In this document: positions 8,662-18,282 of the stretch, in pieces
Layout: each line of letters opens with the position of its first letter
How positions within the stretch are numbered: the stretch's first letter is position 1
Assembly: GCA_913049785.1 (NCBI GenBank)
Contig: CAJWXP010000001.1
Coordinates: 44,956 to 108,955, forward strand
Direction of reading: 5' to 3'
Source: an uncultured Dehalococcoidia bacterium
Lineage (GTDB): Bacteria; Chloroflexota; Dehalococcoidia; Lucifugimonadales; UBA1127
Length of the DNA: 64,000 nucleotides
Position numbers and translations under genes: made by a program
Notes under the pieces: generated by a model
Told to the model about the DNA's origin: nothing
Databases searched by the model: none
The model's input: the letters and a program-made list of their open reading frames with translations, nothing else

Positions 8662-9306
8662 CTATCTCAAGAAGCCCAACACAGCGCTGAGGGTCTCAAT
8701 ACTAGGAAGCGGCCAGTAAGAAAACCATGCTTTGCCAACGATATTCTCTTGGGGTATCGGGCCCAGCCCTCGAGAGTCGTAGCTCGCCGAACGATTGTCG
8801 CCGAGAACGAAATAAAACCCGGGCTGGACGAACACAGGGGCGAGATTGCTGGTATCCCGTTTGCCGAGATACGGTTCTTCAAGGAGGTTGCCGTTGACAT
8901 AAACAACACCAAACTTCATCTCTACTGTGTTGCCGGGAACTCCAATGATGCGCTTAACGAAGTCTCTGGTGGGATCGGTTGGTTCATGGAAAACGATCAC
9001 ATCGCCCTGTTCCGGAGGATGGAATGGAAAGATCCAGCGTCTGATGTTGGGAGTAACCTGGCCGTTCACCGTTTCTTCGGACTGGAAAGGAATGGGCTCA
9101 TACACTAACTTGTTCACCAGAAGGTATTGGCCATGAGTCAGGGTAGGGTCCATGCTGATACCCTCGACGCGGAAGTTCTGCACGCTGGCTTGCAGGATCA
9201 GGAATACGGCCAACGCTAAAAGAACTGTTTCTAACGATTCAAAAAGAAACCCGCGCACTATCCTTGCCTCATTTGGATTGCCTCTTCCACTATAACGATT
9301 AAACAC
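8662..9306 (-). CDS. lepB: signal peptidase I
   Basis: 214 residues. An N-terminal membrane segment (FESLETVLLALAVFLILQAS) precedes the catalytic serine in EGISMDPTLTHGQYLLVNKL, the catalytic lysine in DFVKRIIGVPGN, and the box GDNRSASYDSRGLGP. This membrane-bound Ser/Lys protease removes signal peptides from exported proteins on the outer face of the membrane. The first codon is GTG at 9306 with no clear ribosome binding site; a later GTG at 9255 is an alternative. About 115 bases of AT-rich sequence separate its 3' end from tRNA-Lys. Confidence 0.93.
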   Translation of the reverse strand: MFNRYSGRGNPNEARIVRGFLFESLETVLLALAVFLILQASVQNFRVEGISMDPTLTHGQYLLVNKLVYEPIPFQSEETVNGQVTPNIRRWIFPFHPPEQGDVIVFHEPTDPTRDFVKRIIGVPGNTVEMKFGVVYVNGNLLEEPYLGKRDTSNLAPVFVQPGFYFVLGDNRSASYDSRGLGPIPQENIVGKAWFSYWPLPSIETLSAVLGFLR

Positions 9307-9349
9307 TGATAATGTGTAGCAGTAGTATTACGGTCCAAGGAAAATCTAT

Positions 9350-9379
9350 TTGTCATAAATGACCGCAGTTCTTTATTAT
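9350..9379 (+). promoter_or_regulatory. putative promoter of the ECF sigma gene
   Basis: TTGTCA (9350-9355), an 18-base gap, and TATTAT (9374-9379). The sigma-factor ATG is at 9417. A second -10-like TATACT at 9382-9387 overlaps this region. Confidence 0.4.
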
Positions 9380-9416
9380 GTTATACTGCGTCCACTTTGA
9401 CTATGGCAGGTAAGCC

Positions 9417-9995
9417 ATGGATGAACAAACGCTTTTGCAGGCCAGCAAAGACGGCGATGCCGAAGCCTACAACAGTCTGGTGCTCCAGTATCAGACATCG
9501 ATCTACAACGTAGCTCTTCGCATGGTGGGGGAAACCGCCGTGGCGGAGGACATTGCCCAAGAAACATTTGTTTCTGCGTATCGTGCCCTCCATACGTTTG
9601 CAGCGGGAAACTTCCGAGCCTGGCTTTTCCGCATCGCCACCAACGCCTGCCGCGATCACCTGCGCTCCGCCCATGTCAGACGCAATACCTCACTCGACCT
9701 CTTGGTGGAGAACCCCACGTTCAGCGTCGCCAGTGACGAAGAATCCCCAGAGGACTATACGGTTCGCCGTGAGTTGTCGAGTTTCATCCAACAATCTCTG
9801 ACCAGATTGCCTGAAGACCAACGCGTGGTCCTGATTTTAGTTGACATCCAGGCCTTCAGTTACGAGGAAGCAGCTCAGATCCTGAAGACTCCAGTTGGGA
9901 CAGTGAAGTCGAGGCTCAGCCGTGCACGAGAGGCCATGCGGGCGACGCTCTCGACCCAACGGGAACTTTTACCTGGGCAATTCCGTTCTGGTTAG
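9417..9995 (+). CDS. ECF-type RNA polymerase sigma factor
   Basis: 192 residues. Region 2 is seen as AEAYNSLVLQYQTSIYNVAL, VAEDIAQETFVSAYRALHTF and FRAWLFRIATNACRDHLRS. Region 4 is LPEDQRVVLILVDIQAFSYE and TPVGTVKSRLSRAREAMRA, a helix-turn-helix. It has the SigE/RpoE-like two-domain layout without regions 1 and 3. It redirects RNA polymerase to stress-response promoters. The next gene, 13 bases on, encodes a matching anti-sigma factor, so its activity is probably controlled by sequestration at the membrane. Confidence 0.93.
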   Translation: MDEQTLLQASKDGDAEAYNSLVLQYQTSIYNVALRMVGETAVAEDIAQETFVSAYRALHTFAAGNFRAWLFRIATNACRDHLRSAHVRRNTSLDLLVENPTFSVASDEESPEDYTVRRELSSFIQQSLTRLPEDQRVVLILVDIQAFSYEEAAQILKTPVGTVKSRLSRAREAMRATLSTQRELLPGQFRSG

Positions 9996-10008
9996 TGGAG
10001 GATAGATA

Positions 10009-10671
10009 ATGAAGCTCTTTTCACGAAGCTCAGTGGATGGTCACATTTCTCAGGAAATAGTTTCCGCTTTTCTTGATGGTGCGCTCAGCACGAAAGAGAT
10101 GAGCAGGGTTGACCATCATATGACATCGTGTGAAGTCTGCGTCCAGGAAGCAGACGAGCTACGTTCCGTGGTAAGCGTCCTCCGTGCGATGCCCACCGTT
10201 CCCGCACCCAGGAGCTTCGCCATCCCCGTGCCCGCCAGGGCATGGGTACCGGAGCCTTCCCGCCCATGGTGGTCACCTGTACCTCTGGTGGGCCTACGTG
10301 CCGCAGCCGCTGGAGCAGCCATTGCACTGGCGATTGTGTTCGCCGGGGACCTCTCTGGAAACCTTGGCTCCTCTCCTGACGTGCCGATTCAGGTCGGACT
10401 GGCAGAGCCCGCTGCTGTGATCATCAGTGGAACCCCAGCAGGCGCTGAGAAGTCCTTGCCGTTGGGTGAGGATATCGTTGTGGATGCTGGAACATCAGCC
10501 GCCGTTGAGAACACTGCCGATACATTCAGCTCAGCTGACATCCAGCCAAGCCTTGTAACGGATGACGGGTTCTCGTTGGGCCTCTGGCCACTAGAACTAG
10601 GTCTGTTGATCCTAGTAGTGGCGCTTGGTGGCTTTAACTTCATCCTTCGCCGCCGTTCTTCCTCCCTGTAA
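10009..10671 (+). CDS. anti-sigma factor with zinc-finger (ZAS) domain
   Basis: 220 residues. The N-terminal domain has the H-x3-C-x2-C signature (His37, Cys41, Cys44) of zinc-binding anti-sigma factors that hold ECF sigma factors. There is a hydrophobic segment near residues 90-110 (VGLRAAAAGAAIALAIVFAG), a Ser/Thr/Ala-rich stretch, and a second membrane helix at the C-terminus (LELGLLILVVALGG) followed by RRRSSS. This suggests a protein anchored at both ends of a probably extracytoplasmic loop. Its place directly after the sigma gene supports a cognate pair, released by proteolysis or a redox signal. The signal is unknown. Confidence 0.85.
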   Translation: MKLFSRSSVDGHISQEIVSAFLDGALSTKEMSRVDHHMTSCEVCVQEADELRSVVSVLRAMPTVPAPRSFAIPVPARAWVPEPSRPWWSPVPLVGLRAAAAGAAIALAIVFAGDLSGNLGSSPDVPIQVGLAEPAAVIISGTPAGAEKSLPLGEDIVVDAGTSAAVENTADTFSSADIQPSLVTDDGFSLGLWPLELGLLILVVALGGFNFILRRRSSSL

Positions 10672-10765
10672 TCCTCTGTAACCTCTTCTGGGAACCTAAA
10701 ACCTCCTGCCGTCGTCCTTTGTCGTGAAGGGGACATCCCCAAACAACATTGCAGGAGGCATCATC

Positions 10766-11620
10766 ATGCACCACGTTCGTTTTCCTCGAGTATTTCTTGG
10801 ATTAGCCCTGGTAGCCGTTTTGGCGCTGGCTACTGCGTGCAGTAGCGACGACCCCTCAACACTATCGACCTCGACCAACCTTCCCGTTGGTGCACCTGCG
10901 GGCGTTGTGAGTGGCATTGATGGATTAGCCAGAGCATCTACAGGGCTTACGAGCGTAAGCTCGCAGCAAGCCGGGATATGGGTCAATGGAGTTGGAACGG
11001 TGGTCACAGAACCGAACATCACCAACTTGAGCCTTGGCGTAGAAGCCAGCGCATCCACGGTCACCCTAGCTCGCAACGAAGCTGCGACGGCCATGACGGC
11101 TATCGTCGCGTTTCTCACCTCCAACGGCGTAGCGGAGCGGGATATCCGTACTCAGTCATTCAACATATCCCCGCAGTACACCTTCAGGGAGAGGTTGGAA
11201 GATGGTTTCCGCACCAATGAACGCGTATTGACCGGATACCAGGTGACCAACACCGTATCTGTGAAAGTGCGTGAGCTTGACCAGACAGGGGCCATTTTGG
11301 ACGGCGTGGTCAAGGCTGGAGGAGACCTGATCAGGATCAATGGGATCAGCTTCACCGTCGACGACCCATCACCGCTAAAGGTCCAAGCTAGGGAACTGGC
11401 GGTTCAAGAGGCGATGAAGAAGGCGCAGGAGCTGGCCACCCTTGCTGGTGTGGGCCTGGGTCAGCTGATATTCATCTCTGAGACCAGCAGCACCCCTATC
11501 TTTAATCAGGTAGAGGCGCGAGGCGACTTTGCGCTGGCTGCCTCGTTTGCGGCCACTCCCATCAGCGCAGGAGAGACGCAGATCCAGGTCAGTGTCCAGG
11601 CGGTCTTCGCCATTCAGTAG
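10766..11620 (+). CDS. SIMPL-domain (DUF541) lipoprotein
   Basis: About 284 residues. The start at ATG 10766 is set by AGGAGG seven bases upstream. It begins with a lipoprotein signal peptide with cleavage before Cys25 (LATAC). The mature protein has GIWVNGVGTVVTEPNITNLS and NEAATAMTAIVAFLTSNGVA, then DIRTQSFNISPQYTF, typical of SIMPL domains like E. coli YggE. These are periplasmic or surface proteins linked to oxidative stress resistance and channel-like rings. The gene is 95 bases downstream of the anti-sigma gene and is a plausible member of the same stress regulon. The 3' end faces the accDA gene, and I see no strong terminator between them. Confidence 0.85.
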   Translation: MHHVRFPRVFLGLALVAVLALATACSSDDPSTLSTSTNLPVGAPAGVVSGIDGLARASTGLTSVSSQQAGIWVNGVGTVVTEPNITNLSLGVEASASTVTLARNEAATAMTAIVAFLTSNGVAERDIRTQSFNISPQYTFRERLEDGFRTNERVLTGYQVTNTVSVKVRELDQTGAILDGVVKAGGDLIRINGISFTVDDPSPLKVQARELAVQEAMKKAQELATLAGVGLGQLIFISETSSTPIFNQVEARGDFALAASFAATPISAGETQIQVSVQAVFAIQ

Positions 11621-11670
11621 ACAAAGCGACGTGGATAACGATTCCTTCTCCTTGTTCAAAGTGTGGAAGA

Positions 11671-13599
11671 TCAGGGAGTTCTGTCTTCGGGCGTAGAATC
11701 GCCTTCTGCGCTGACAGGTTCCTCGTCTGCTTCCTCAGAGATCCCAGGGAACATGAACACCTTGGTCTCCTTACAGGCTTTCGTTGTACCACTACCCTTT
11801 TTGCCCTTGCCGCCTTCCACCTCATACCCTTCCAGCGTCTCCACCTCTTGGGCCAAGAACTGGTGGTAGTAGGTGGTGTACTCTCCCTTGTTCCGGAACC
11901 GCTTGTGCCGCCTATTATGGAGCCTACCCACAGTGACGCCCTGCACTCGAGCTACCGCCCGTACCAGAGCCCTCTCAAGCGTGTATGCGGAGGCCTCAGG
12001 GTCCGTGTGAGCGCCACCTTCAGGTTCAGGCACTACGGTGTCTATGATCTTCATCTCAAGGCCATCCATGGCGGTCAGTCGGAGGGAGTAGGCAGCATCT
12101 TCCGCCCGGCTATCGTCTCGATACAGCACAGACGCCGCAGCTTCCGGCGATACCGGCGCGTAGATCGCGCCTTCCAGCATCAGAATCCGGTCAGCAATGC
12201 TCAGCGCCAGGCCGCTTTCCCTGCCACCCTCGCTCAAGATGACCGCGACTGTCGGGACAGGGAGGTTGGCCATTGTTGCTATCGTCGTAGCTATGGCATG
12301 CCCCAGTCCCCCTTCTTCAGCCTCCAGCGTTTGGGCCGGGCCTGCAGAATCGATCAGGGTTATAAGGGGGATTCCGAACTTGACTGCCATGTGCATGGCG
12401 CGCTGGGCCTTACGGAACCCATCAGGCCCTATATACGGGCCCTGCGGCTCTCCTGCGGCTCTTGGGGTGCGCTGCTGCGCTATGACCATGACGCTGGCGC
12501 CGTACAGGTCACCTATACCGCATACGATGTTGGGGTCGTCAGACGTCAGGCGATCTCCGTGTATCTCCACGAACCCACCGAACACCCTTGATATGTAGTC
12601 GCGGGCGGTTGGCCGTTCCGGATGCCGCGAGCGCTGCACCGCCTCCCACGCGTCTATTGGGCCCTTGGGCTTCTGTTCACGGCCTCTGGGGCGAAGGAGC
12701 CGCACTTTGGTCCTCGCCGGCACCAGACGTCGCATGAGCGACGAAAGGGTGTCTCTCAGCTCTTCTCGATCGACTACGGCATCCAACATGCCATGCTTCA
12801 GGTGGGACTCGGCGGTGTGTGACTCTATCGGCAACGGCTGGTCCGCCATCTCCTGGAGGACGCGTAGGGGGGCAAAGCCCATCAGTGCGCCCGGCTCTGC
12901 CAGCAGCACGTCCGCCATGTTGGCAAAGCTGGCGTATGACTGGCCGGTAGTGGGGTTGGCGAAGACGGCGATATACGGCAGACCCTTCCTGTGGAGGGCG
13001 TTTACTGCTGTGGCAGTTTTGGCCATCTGCATCAGTGAGAGAGCCCCTTCTTGCAATCGAGCGCCACCGCTGGTGACGATGGCTATCAGTGGCAATCGTT
13101 TCTTGCTGGCCAGCTCACAGGCTAAGGCTACTTTTTCGCCTACGACGAGGCCCATGCTGCCGCCCAGGAAGCTGAAGTCCAGCGCTACGACTACCGTGGA
13201 TATGCCATCGATCTTGCACTGGCCTACCACGGCGGCTTCTGTAAGCCCGGTTGTCTTCTGTGCATCGAAGATACGGCTTCTGTATGCGACCTTGCTGCTG
13301 AATGCTAGGGGATCCAGAGAGGTGACGGTGCGGAACTTCTCCTTGAAACTCTTTGGGTCAGCAAGTAGCTGTATTCGCTCCCGAGCAGTGATGCTGTAGT
13401 GGAAGCGACAATTGGGGCATACGCGGGCCTGCTGGTACAGCTCTGACTCCAACAATGGAGCATCACATACCAGACAGTGCTCCTGGGCAAGCAAACTCTG
13501 ACCGCCGAGGTTCCCTCTGCGACCGAAAAGCACGCTGAGAACGTCTGTTAATCCCCTTGCCACTGTGTCCCCTTTGCGTTGCGTCTCACCTGATGCCAA
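11671..13599 (-). CDS. accDA: acetyl-CoA carboxylase carboxyltransferase, fused beta and alpha subunits
   Basis: 642 residues in one open frame. The N-terminal half is AccD: a four-cysteine zinc ribbon (Cys42, Cys45, Cys61, Cys64) and the crotonase-like core with GGSMGLVVGEKVALACELAS and VTSGGARLQEGALSLMQMAK. The C-terminal half is AccA: RPTARDYISRVFGGFVEIHG, GDLYGASVMVIAQQR, then AEEGGLGHAIATTIATMANL. The enzyme moves carboxyl from biotin to acetyl-CoA to make malonyl-CoA for fatty acid synthesis. Most bacteria encode the two subunits separately. Fusion forces equal amounts and cytoplasmic co-assembly. The last ~60 residues are charged and low in complexity (KGKKGSGTTK...). Biotin carboxylase and its carrier are not in this neighbourhood. 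Confidence 0.93.
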   Translation of the reverse strand: MASGETQRKGDTVARGLTDVLSVLFGRRGNLGGQSLLAQEHCLVCDAPLLESELYQQARVCPNCRFHYSITARERIQLLADPKSFKEKFRTVTSLDPLAFSSKVAYRSRIFDAQKTTGLTEAAVVGQCKIDGISTVVVALDFSFLGGSMGLVVGEKVALACELASKKRLPLIAIVTSGGARLQEGALSLMQMAKTATAVNALHRKGLPYIAVFANPTTGQSYASFANMADVLLAEPGALMGFAPLRVLQEMADQPLPIESHTAESHLKHGMLDAVVDREELRDTLSSLMRRLVPARTKVRLLRPRGREQKPKGPIDAWEAVQRSRHPERPTARDYISRVFGGFVEIHGDRLTSDDPNIVCGIGDLYGASVMVIAQQRTPRAAGEPQGPYIGPDGFRKAQRAMHMAVKFGIPLITLIDSAGPAQTLEAEEGGLGHAIATTIATMANLPVPTVAVILSEGGRESGLALSIADRILMLEGAIYAPVSPEAAASVLYRDDSRAEDAAYSLRLTAMDGLEMKIIDTVVPEPEGGAHTDPEASAYTLERALVRAVARVQGVTVGRLHNRRHKRFRNKGEYTTYYHQFLAQEVETLEGYEVEGGKGKKGSGTTKACKETKVFMFPGISEEADEEPVSAEGDSTPEDRTP

Positions 13600-13641
13600 C
13601 GCTAGCCACTTGTTTCTATGACGACTGTCAAACCTATCGGG

Positions 13642-16305
13642 TTAGCCGGGTGTTATGACTTCCCGTGACTTGCCGGGGTCTCCTGGCCCCACGATCCCCT
13701 TGTCCTCAAGGTGATCCAGCAGGCTCGACGCCTTTGCGTACCCGATGCCGAGTTTGCGCTGCAACAACGATGCTGATATGCGGTTGTGCTTGATAGCCAG
13801 ACTCTGGGCATCCTGTAGCAGTACGTCTTCTTCGTCCTCGGAGTCAGCCGGAGCCAGATCGACTTGTACCGTAGGCAGGATCTTGCCTTTTTGCTTCTGC
13901 CAGAAGGACACGATGCTGTCCACTTCTTCGTCGGAGATGTACGTGCCCTGAACGCGTTTGGGCTTAGGCGCGTTGGTGGGCATGAAGAGCATATCACCAC
14001 GACCCAGCAGCTTCTCAGCACCTGCGCCGTCCAACACGGTCCGGGAGTCCACTTGCGACGATACAGCGAAGCTTGCTCTGCTTGGGAAGTTCGCTTTGAT
14101 GAGTCCTGTCAGCACATCGACAGAAGGTCGCTGCGTGGCTACTACCAGGTGGATACCTGTTGCGCGGCCAAGCTGCGCCAAACGACAGAGGGCCCATTCC
14201 ACGTCTGCTGGAGAGGTCATCATCAGGTCCGCAAGCTCGTCGATGACCAGCATCAGATACGGGATGCGGTCCTCTTGTTTGGACATTTTGGCGTTATAGA
14301 CCTGGATGTTCCGTGCACCCTGGGCTTCGAAGCGCTTGTATCGAGACTGCATCTCGGCGATGAGCGCATGGAGGGCGGGCACTGCCTGGTCCGCTTCTAC
14401 CAGGACTGGCCCAGCAAGGTGAGGCAACCCGTTGTACGCGGTCAGCTCAACGCGCTTTGGGTCAACCAGGTACATCTGAAGCTCAAGGGGCGTCAATTGC
14501 ATCATCAATGAGCAGATGATGGTGTTTATACAGACACTCTTGCCGCTGCCGGTTGCGCCCGCAATCAGGAGGTGTGGCATATCCGCAAGGTCTGTGATGA
14601 CCGGCTCTCCGCCACTGCCTAAGCCAAGGGCAACCGGTAGTTTGGCCTTGGCCTGAAGCGTCTGGAATGCGCTGCTCTCGAGGATGGTTCGAAGGGCGAC
14701 TACTTCTCTGCGGGCGTTGGGCACTTCAAGCCCAACAAAGGACTCTCCCGGCACCGGGGCCTCAAACCGCAAACTAGGGGCAGCCAGCGCCAGCGCCAGG
14801 TCCTTTTCCCTTGCGAGGATGTGGTCCACCTTGACCCGGGTCTTCTCTTCTATGCGACTGCTAATCAGCTTACCGTCTTCGCCTCGGGCTTGAGAGCCGT
14901 CAGGGTTGCGCTCCTTGACCTCCCGATAACGTCGCACCCAACCTGGGACAAGGCCGTATTGGGTGACCACGGGGCCGGGCCTGATCTCCTTGACGGTGAC
15001 CTCGATGCTGTATTCGCTGAGGGTCTGTTCAATGAGCCTGGCGACGGCCTGATGCTCTTCTTCCGAGACGTCGCGATGTTCTCCGACCTTTAGCAGGTCC
15101 AGAGGAGGCACTGCCCAACTGGATTTGGAGGAGGTGATCGTCCCGCCACTACGGGCTTCCTTGCTGCTGAGGTCTATCATCACAGGCAGCGGTGCGTTAG
15201 CGGCGAGTTCATCTTCCAGGTCATCGTTTTCTTCGATTTCGATCGCGGTGGGCTTGTCTTCCGGTTCCGCTTCACCCTTAACCGTTAATACAGCCTCGAT
15301 GTCTTCGGGCGATACTTCTTCAACTTCCGGATACGATTCCTCTTCGTCGACCTCGTCTTCGTCCTCAAGTGCAGGTATGTCTTCATACTCGTCAGCTTCA
15401 TCATCCTCTTCATCCTGCAGCCACGGTGGGAGGGTTTGGGCACCCATAGGCGGCGCAGCCACATCAACAGCGACGTCCGGCTCAGCAATTGCGACATTTC
15501 CAGCCTCAAGGGGCTCGTAGGCGAAGGCGATTGCTGGTTCTGGGTATGTATCGACTTCTGACTTGCTTCGACTGAACCGTTGTCGAACCGACCGGATGGC
15601 CAGGGCTGTTCCTGTAGTGACCCACGCCAGGAGGATCAGGTGGGCGGGATAGCGGCGATAGAGCGCTAACGTCCTTTGTGCTAGTCGCCATGTCTTCTGC
15701 CCCATCGACACGAACCTTACCCTGATGAGCTTAACGCCGGCACCGAGGCGCTGAGAGCCCCCTGTGGAGCGCATACCTGTCCAGACGCCGAGTTGCTGTG
15801 CAACGTCAGATGCCTGACCAAGCAGTCGCAACGTCGTTTGAGGTGCGCTCACCGCCAGCGACAGGGCGAAGATGGCGGCTATGCGAAGAATTCCCCCTGC
15901 GGCCGTAGGCCCAATGACGTTCTCGCCGAAGGTCCCGCCGAAATGGGGCTGGGATAGCTGCAATGAGCCTGCAACCACCGGCAACAGGATGAGTCCTGCA
16001 AGGAACACGTTGCCTTTGTGGGCGATAAGGGATGGACGGCTCCAGAGGGCAAGCCCTGAGATCACTACCCAGGCGCAAATCGCTATCACGGAGTATTGCA
16101 GTGATGACCAAAGCGATTCTCTGGCGGATTGGATCGGAGCCCACCATGTCGCCACAGCTACAATCCCCGCTACAGATACGAGGGTCGCCAGGGCGAGGAT
16201 GAACTGCAGTTTCCGGCCGGATTTCGCTTCGCGCCTCCCAATGAAGGGTATAGGGATACCAAAGAGGGTAAAGTGCCAGCTTTGGTTGTCTTGTGCGTCT
16301 AACAT
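13642..16305 (-). CDS. ftsK: DNA translocase FtsK/SpoIIIE
   Basis: 887 residues. About four membrane helices lie in the first ~160 residues (LQFILALATLVSVAGIVAVA, VIAICAWVVISGLALW, FLAGLILLPVVAG). A second short hydrophobic stretch (LILLAWVTTGTALAI) lies near residue 225. A very acidic linker follows at about 290-370. The motor has LIAGATGSGKSVCINTIICS (Walker A), LMLVIDELADLMM (Walker B) and ATQRPSVDVLTGLIKANFPS. The C-terminal winged-helix gamma domain (AIKHNRISASLLQRKLGIGY) reads KOPS-like polar sequences. The protein pumps DNA through the division septum and promotes Xer recombination at dif; a XerC/D-type recombinase is encoded at 46527-47420. Confidence 0.94.
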   Translation of the reverse strand: MLDAQDNQSWHFTLFGIPIPFIGRREAKSGRKLQFILALATLVSVAGIVAVATWWAPIQSARESLWSSLQYSVIAICAWVVISGLALWSRPSLIAHKGNVFLAGLILLPVVAGSLQLSQPHFGGTFGENVIGPTAAGGILRIAAIFALSLAVSAPQTTLRLLGQASDVAQQLGVWTGMRSTGGSQRLGAGVKLIRVRFVSMGQKTWRLAQRTLALYRRYPAHLILLAWVTTGTALAIRSVRQRFSRSKSEVDTYPEPAIAFAYEPLEAGNVAIAEPDVAVDVAAPPMGAQTLPPWLQDEEDDEADEYEDIPALEDEDEVDEEESYPEVEEVSPEDIEAVLTVKGEAEPEDKPTAIEIEENDDLEDELAANAPLPVMIDLSSKEARSGGTITSSKSSWAVPPLDLLKVGEHRDVSEEEHQAVARLIEQTLSEYSIEVTVKEIRPGPVVTQYGLVPGWVRRYREVKERNPDGSQARGEDGKLISSRIEEKTRVKVDHILAREKDLALALAAPSLRFEAPVPGESFVGLEVPNARREVVALRTILESSAFQTLQAKAKLPVALGLGSGGEPVITDLADMPHLLIAGATGSGKSVCINTIICSLMMQLTPLELQMYLVDPKRVELTAYNGLPHLAGPVLVEADQAVPALHALIAEMQSRYKRFEAQGARNIQVYNAKMSKQEDRIPYLMLVIDELADLMMTSPADVEWALCRLAQLGRATGIHLVVATQRPSVDVLTGLIKANFPSRASFAVSSQVDSRTVLDGAGAEKLLGRGDMLFMPTNAPKPKRVQGTYISDEEVDSIVSFWQKQKGKILPTVQVDLAPADSEDEEDVLLQDAQSLAIKHNRISASLLQRKLGIGYAKASSLLDHLEDKGIVGPGDPGKSREVITPG

Positions 16306-16404
16306 GACTGTGCCCTCAAGAGGATAGCCATTGGAGTAGAAGGTGGTGGCACCGTGGCTACATTTACTAAACGCGTGAGGCGCGCATGAGGTTCCCTGAT
16401 TTGG

Positions 16405-18195
16405 CTACACCGGGGAAATTACGACCAATACTACGGGGCGTCGACCTGTCTTATCCCGCAGGAACTTGCCAAGCACATCGGACGTTCGCTGCTTGAGCGC
16501 ATTTTCCGGTTGGTCCTGATCCCATTGCTGCTGGCCCAGCACTTCCTTCAACCGCTGACACGCCAGATCCATGATCTCTTCGTGGTCCTCAGGTGCTTCA
16601 AACCCATGGGTGGTCACAGTCGGTGTTCCCTTGAGATCCCCGGTAATCGTGTCAAGCGCAAGGGCGACGACGATCACGCCGTCTCGGCCCAGCGATTGGC
16701 GGTCTTTGAACACGCTGTTGGACGGGTCCCAGAGTCTACGACCTAGAACGAATATGTGCCCGGCAGGGATCCGATCAACGACTGCTGCTTCTTGGTCGTT
16801 CAGCTCAAGGATATCGCCGTCTTCCATGACGAAAATGTGATCTTCCGGCATTCCCATTTTAAACGCGATGCCGGCGTGGGCGACCAGGTGCCGATACTCG
16901 CCGTGGATAGGGACGAAGAAGCGGGGCTTGATCATACGGAGCATGAGCTTGAGCTCTTCCTGGCTGGCATGGCCGTGAACGTGCACTGTGGCGTTCTTGG
17001 CATGGAGCACGCGGGTCCCCTGCCGGAGGAGGTTGTCTATCGTCTTGTTGATGAGACCCTCGTTGCCAGGGATTGGCGAAGCTGAGAACACGATGGTGTC
17101 GCCTTCCGCCAGTGTGATATCGCGATGGTCATGGTTGGCTACTCGGGAGAGCGCGGATGTAGGCTCGCCCTGGGCACCGGTCATGATGATGACCGTCTTC
17201 TCCATAGGGAGGCCAGCCAGGCTCTCCCAGGGGACGATCACGCCGTCGGGGACGTCCATGTAGCCCATCTGTTGGGCCATAGCCAAGTTATTGACCATGC
17301 TCCTGCCCACCACGGCCACCTTGCGTCCAGCTCTGTCAGCGGCGTTGGCTATCTGTTGGATACGGGCGATGAGTGATGCGAACGTGGCCACCATCACCCG
17401 TCCCGGGGCCTCGGCAATGATGCGCTCTAGGTTTTCGTCGAGGACCGCTTCGGAGGGTGTGTACCCCTCCATCTCCGCATAGGTGGAATCGGCAAGGAGG
17501 AGCGTGACGCCTTCGATGCCAAGCTCCGCCAATCGAGCGAAGTCCGTGGGCTTCTTGTCGACGGGGGTGTGATCGAACTTGAAATCGCCGGTGTGCACCA
17601 CCAGCCCGATGGGTGTGTGGATTGCGATGCCCATAGCGTCCGGGATGCTGTGGCAGACACGGAAGAACTCAGCCTGGAATACACCGAAGTTGAAGACCTC
17701 TCCAGGCTCTATCTGATGAAGCTCCGATGCAGTGAGGAGCCGGTGCTCCTTGAGCTTGACCTGGATGAGGCCGTGGGCAAGCCTCGGGGCATAGACGGGC
17801 ACGTTCAATCTGGGAAGTACGAAGGGGATTGCTCCTGTGTGGTCCTCATGGCCGTGGGTTATGAGAATGGCGCGAACCTTTTCTCGGTTCTCCATGAGGT
17901 AGTCAGTGTTGGCGATGACTAGGTCTACCCCGGGCATGTCCTCTTCAGGAAACATGACGCCAGCGTCCACGATGATGATGTCATCACCGAACTCCAGGGC
18001 CATCATGTTCTTGCCGATTTCGCCAAGTCCACCCAAGGGGACAATACGGAGCTTTCCAGGTGTAACGGTGGTGAATTGGCCTGCGCGCCCCGTGCGAACG
18101 AGAGGCTCAGGAACGGGGTTGTCCTGGGTGTCGTTATCTGTAGCTTGGTCTGGAGAGTCGTCTGACCGTTTTAACCAGCGTCCTACTTGTTGCAT
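16405..18195 (-). CDS. rnj: ribonuclease J
   Basis: 596 residues. It has the metallo-beta-lactamase HxHxDH motif (His114, His116, Asp118, His119 in THGHEDHTG) and the beta-CASP features FASLIARIQQIANAADRAGR, VGRSMVNNLAMAQQMGYMDV and VHVHGHASQEELKLMLRMIK. The C-terminal RNase J domain ends the protein. It has 5'-3' exonuclease and endonuclease activity and matures rRNA and degrades mRNA. The first ~45 residues form a polar extension before the catalytic core, not part of the minimal enzyme, so the true start may be internal. It lies about 100 bases upstream of ftsK on the same strand. Confidence 0.93.
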   Translation of the reverse strand: MQQVGRWLKRSDDSPDQATDNDTQDNPVPEPLVRTGRAGQFTTVTPGKLRIVPLGGLGEIGKNMMALEFGDDIIIVDAGVMFPEEDMPGVDLVIANTDYLMENREKVRAILITHGHEDHTGAIPFVLPRLNVPVYAPRLAHGLIQVKLKEHRLLTASELHQIEPGEVFNFGVFQAEFFRVCHSIPDAMGIAIHTPIGLVVHTGDFKFDHTPVDKKPTDFARLAELGIEGVTLLLADSTYAEMEGYTPSEAVLDENLERIIAEAPGRVMVATFASLIARIQQIANAADRAGRKVAVVGRSMVNNLAMAQQMGYMDVPDGVIVPWESLAGLPMEKTVIIMTGAQGEPTSALSRVANHDHRDITLAEGDTIVFSASPIPGNEGLINKTIDNLLRQGTRVLHAKNATVHVHGHASQEELKLMLRMIKPRFFVPIHGEYRHLVAHAGIAFKMGMPEDHIFVMEDGDILELNDQEAAVVDRIPAGHIFVLGRRLWDPSNSVFKDRQSLGRDGVIVVALALDTITGDLKGTPTVTTHGFEAPEDHEEIMDLACQRLKEVLGQQQWDQDQPENALKQRTSDVLGKFLRDKTGRRPVVLVVISPV

Positions 18196-18282
18196 CTAAG
18201 AAGTTCGAGCCTCGATAGTCTCTAGATTGCCGTAATCGCATGTCTAACCTGTGTCTATCTTACACTCGATGTGGTTGGCTGA

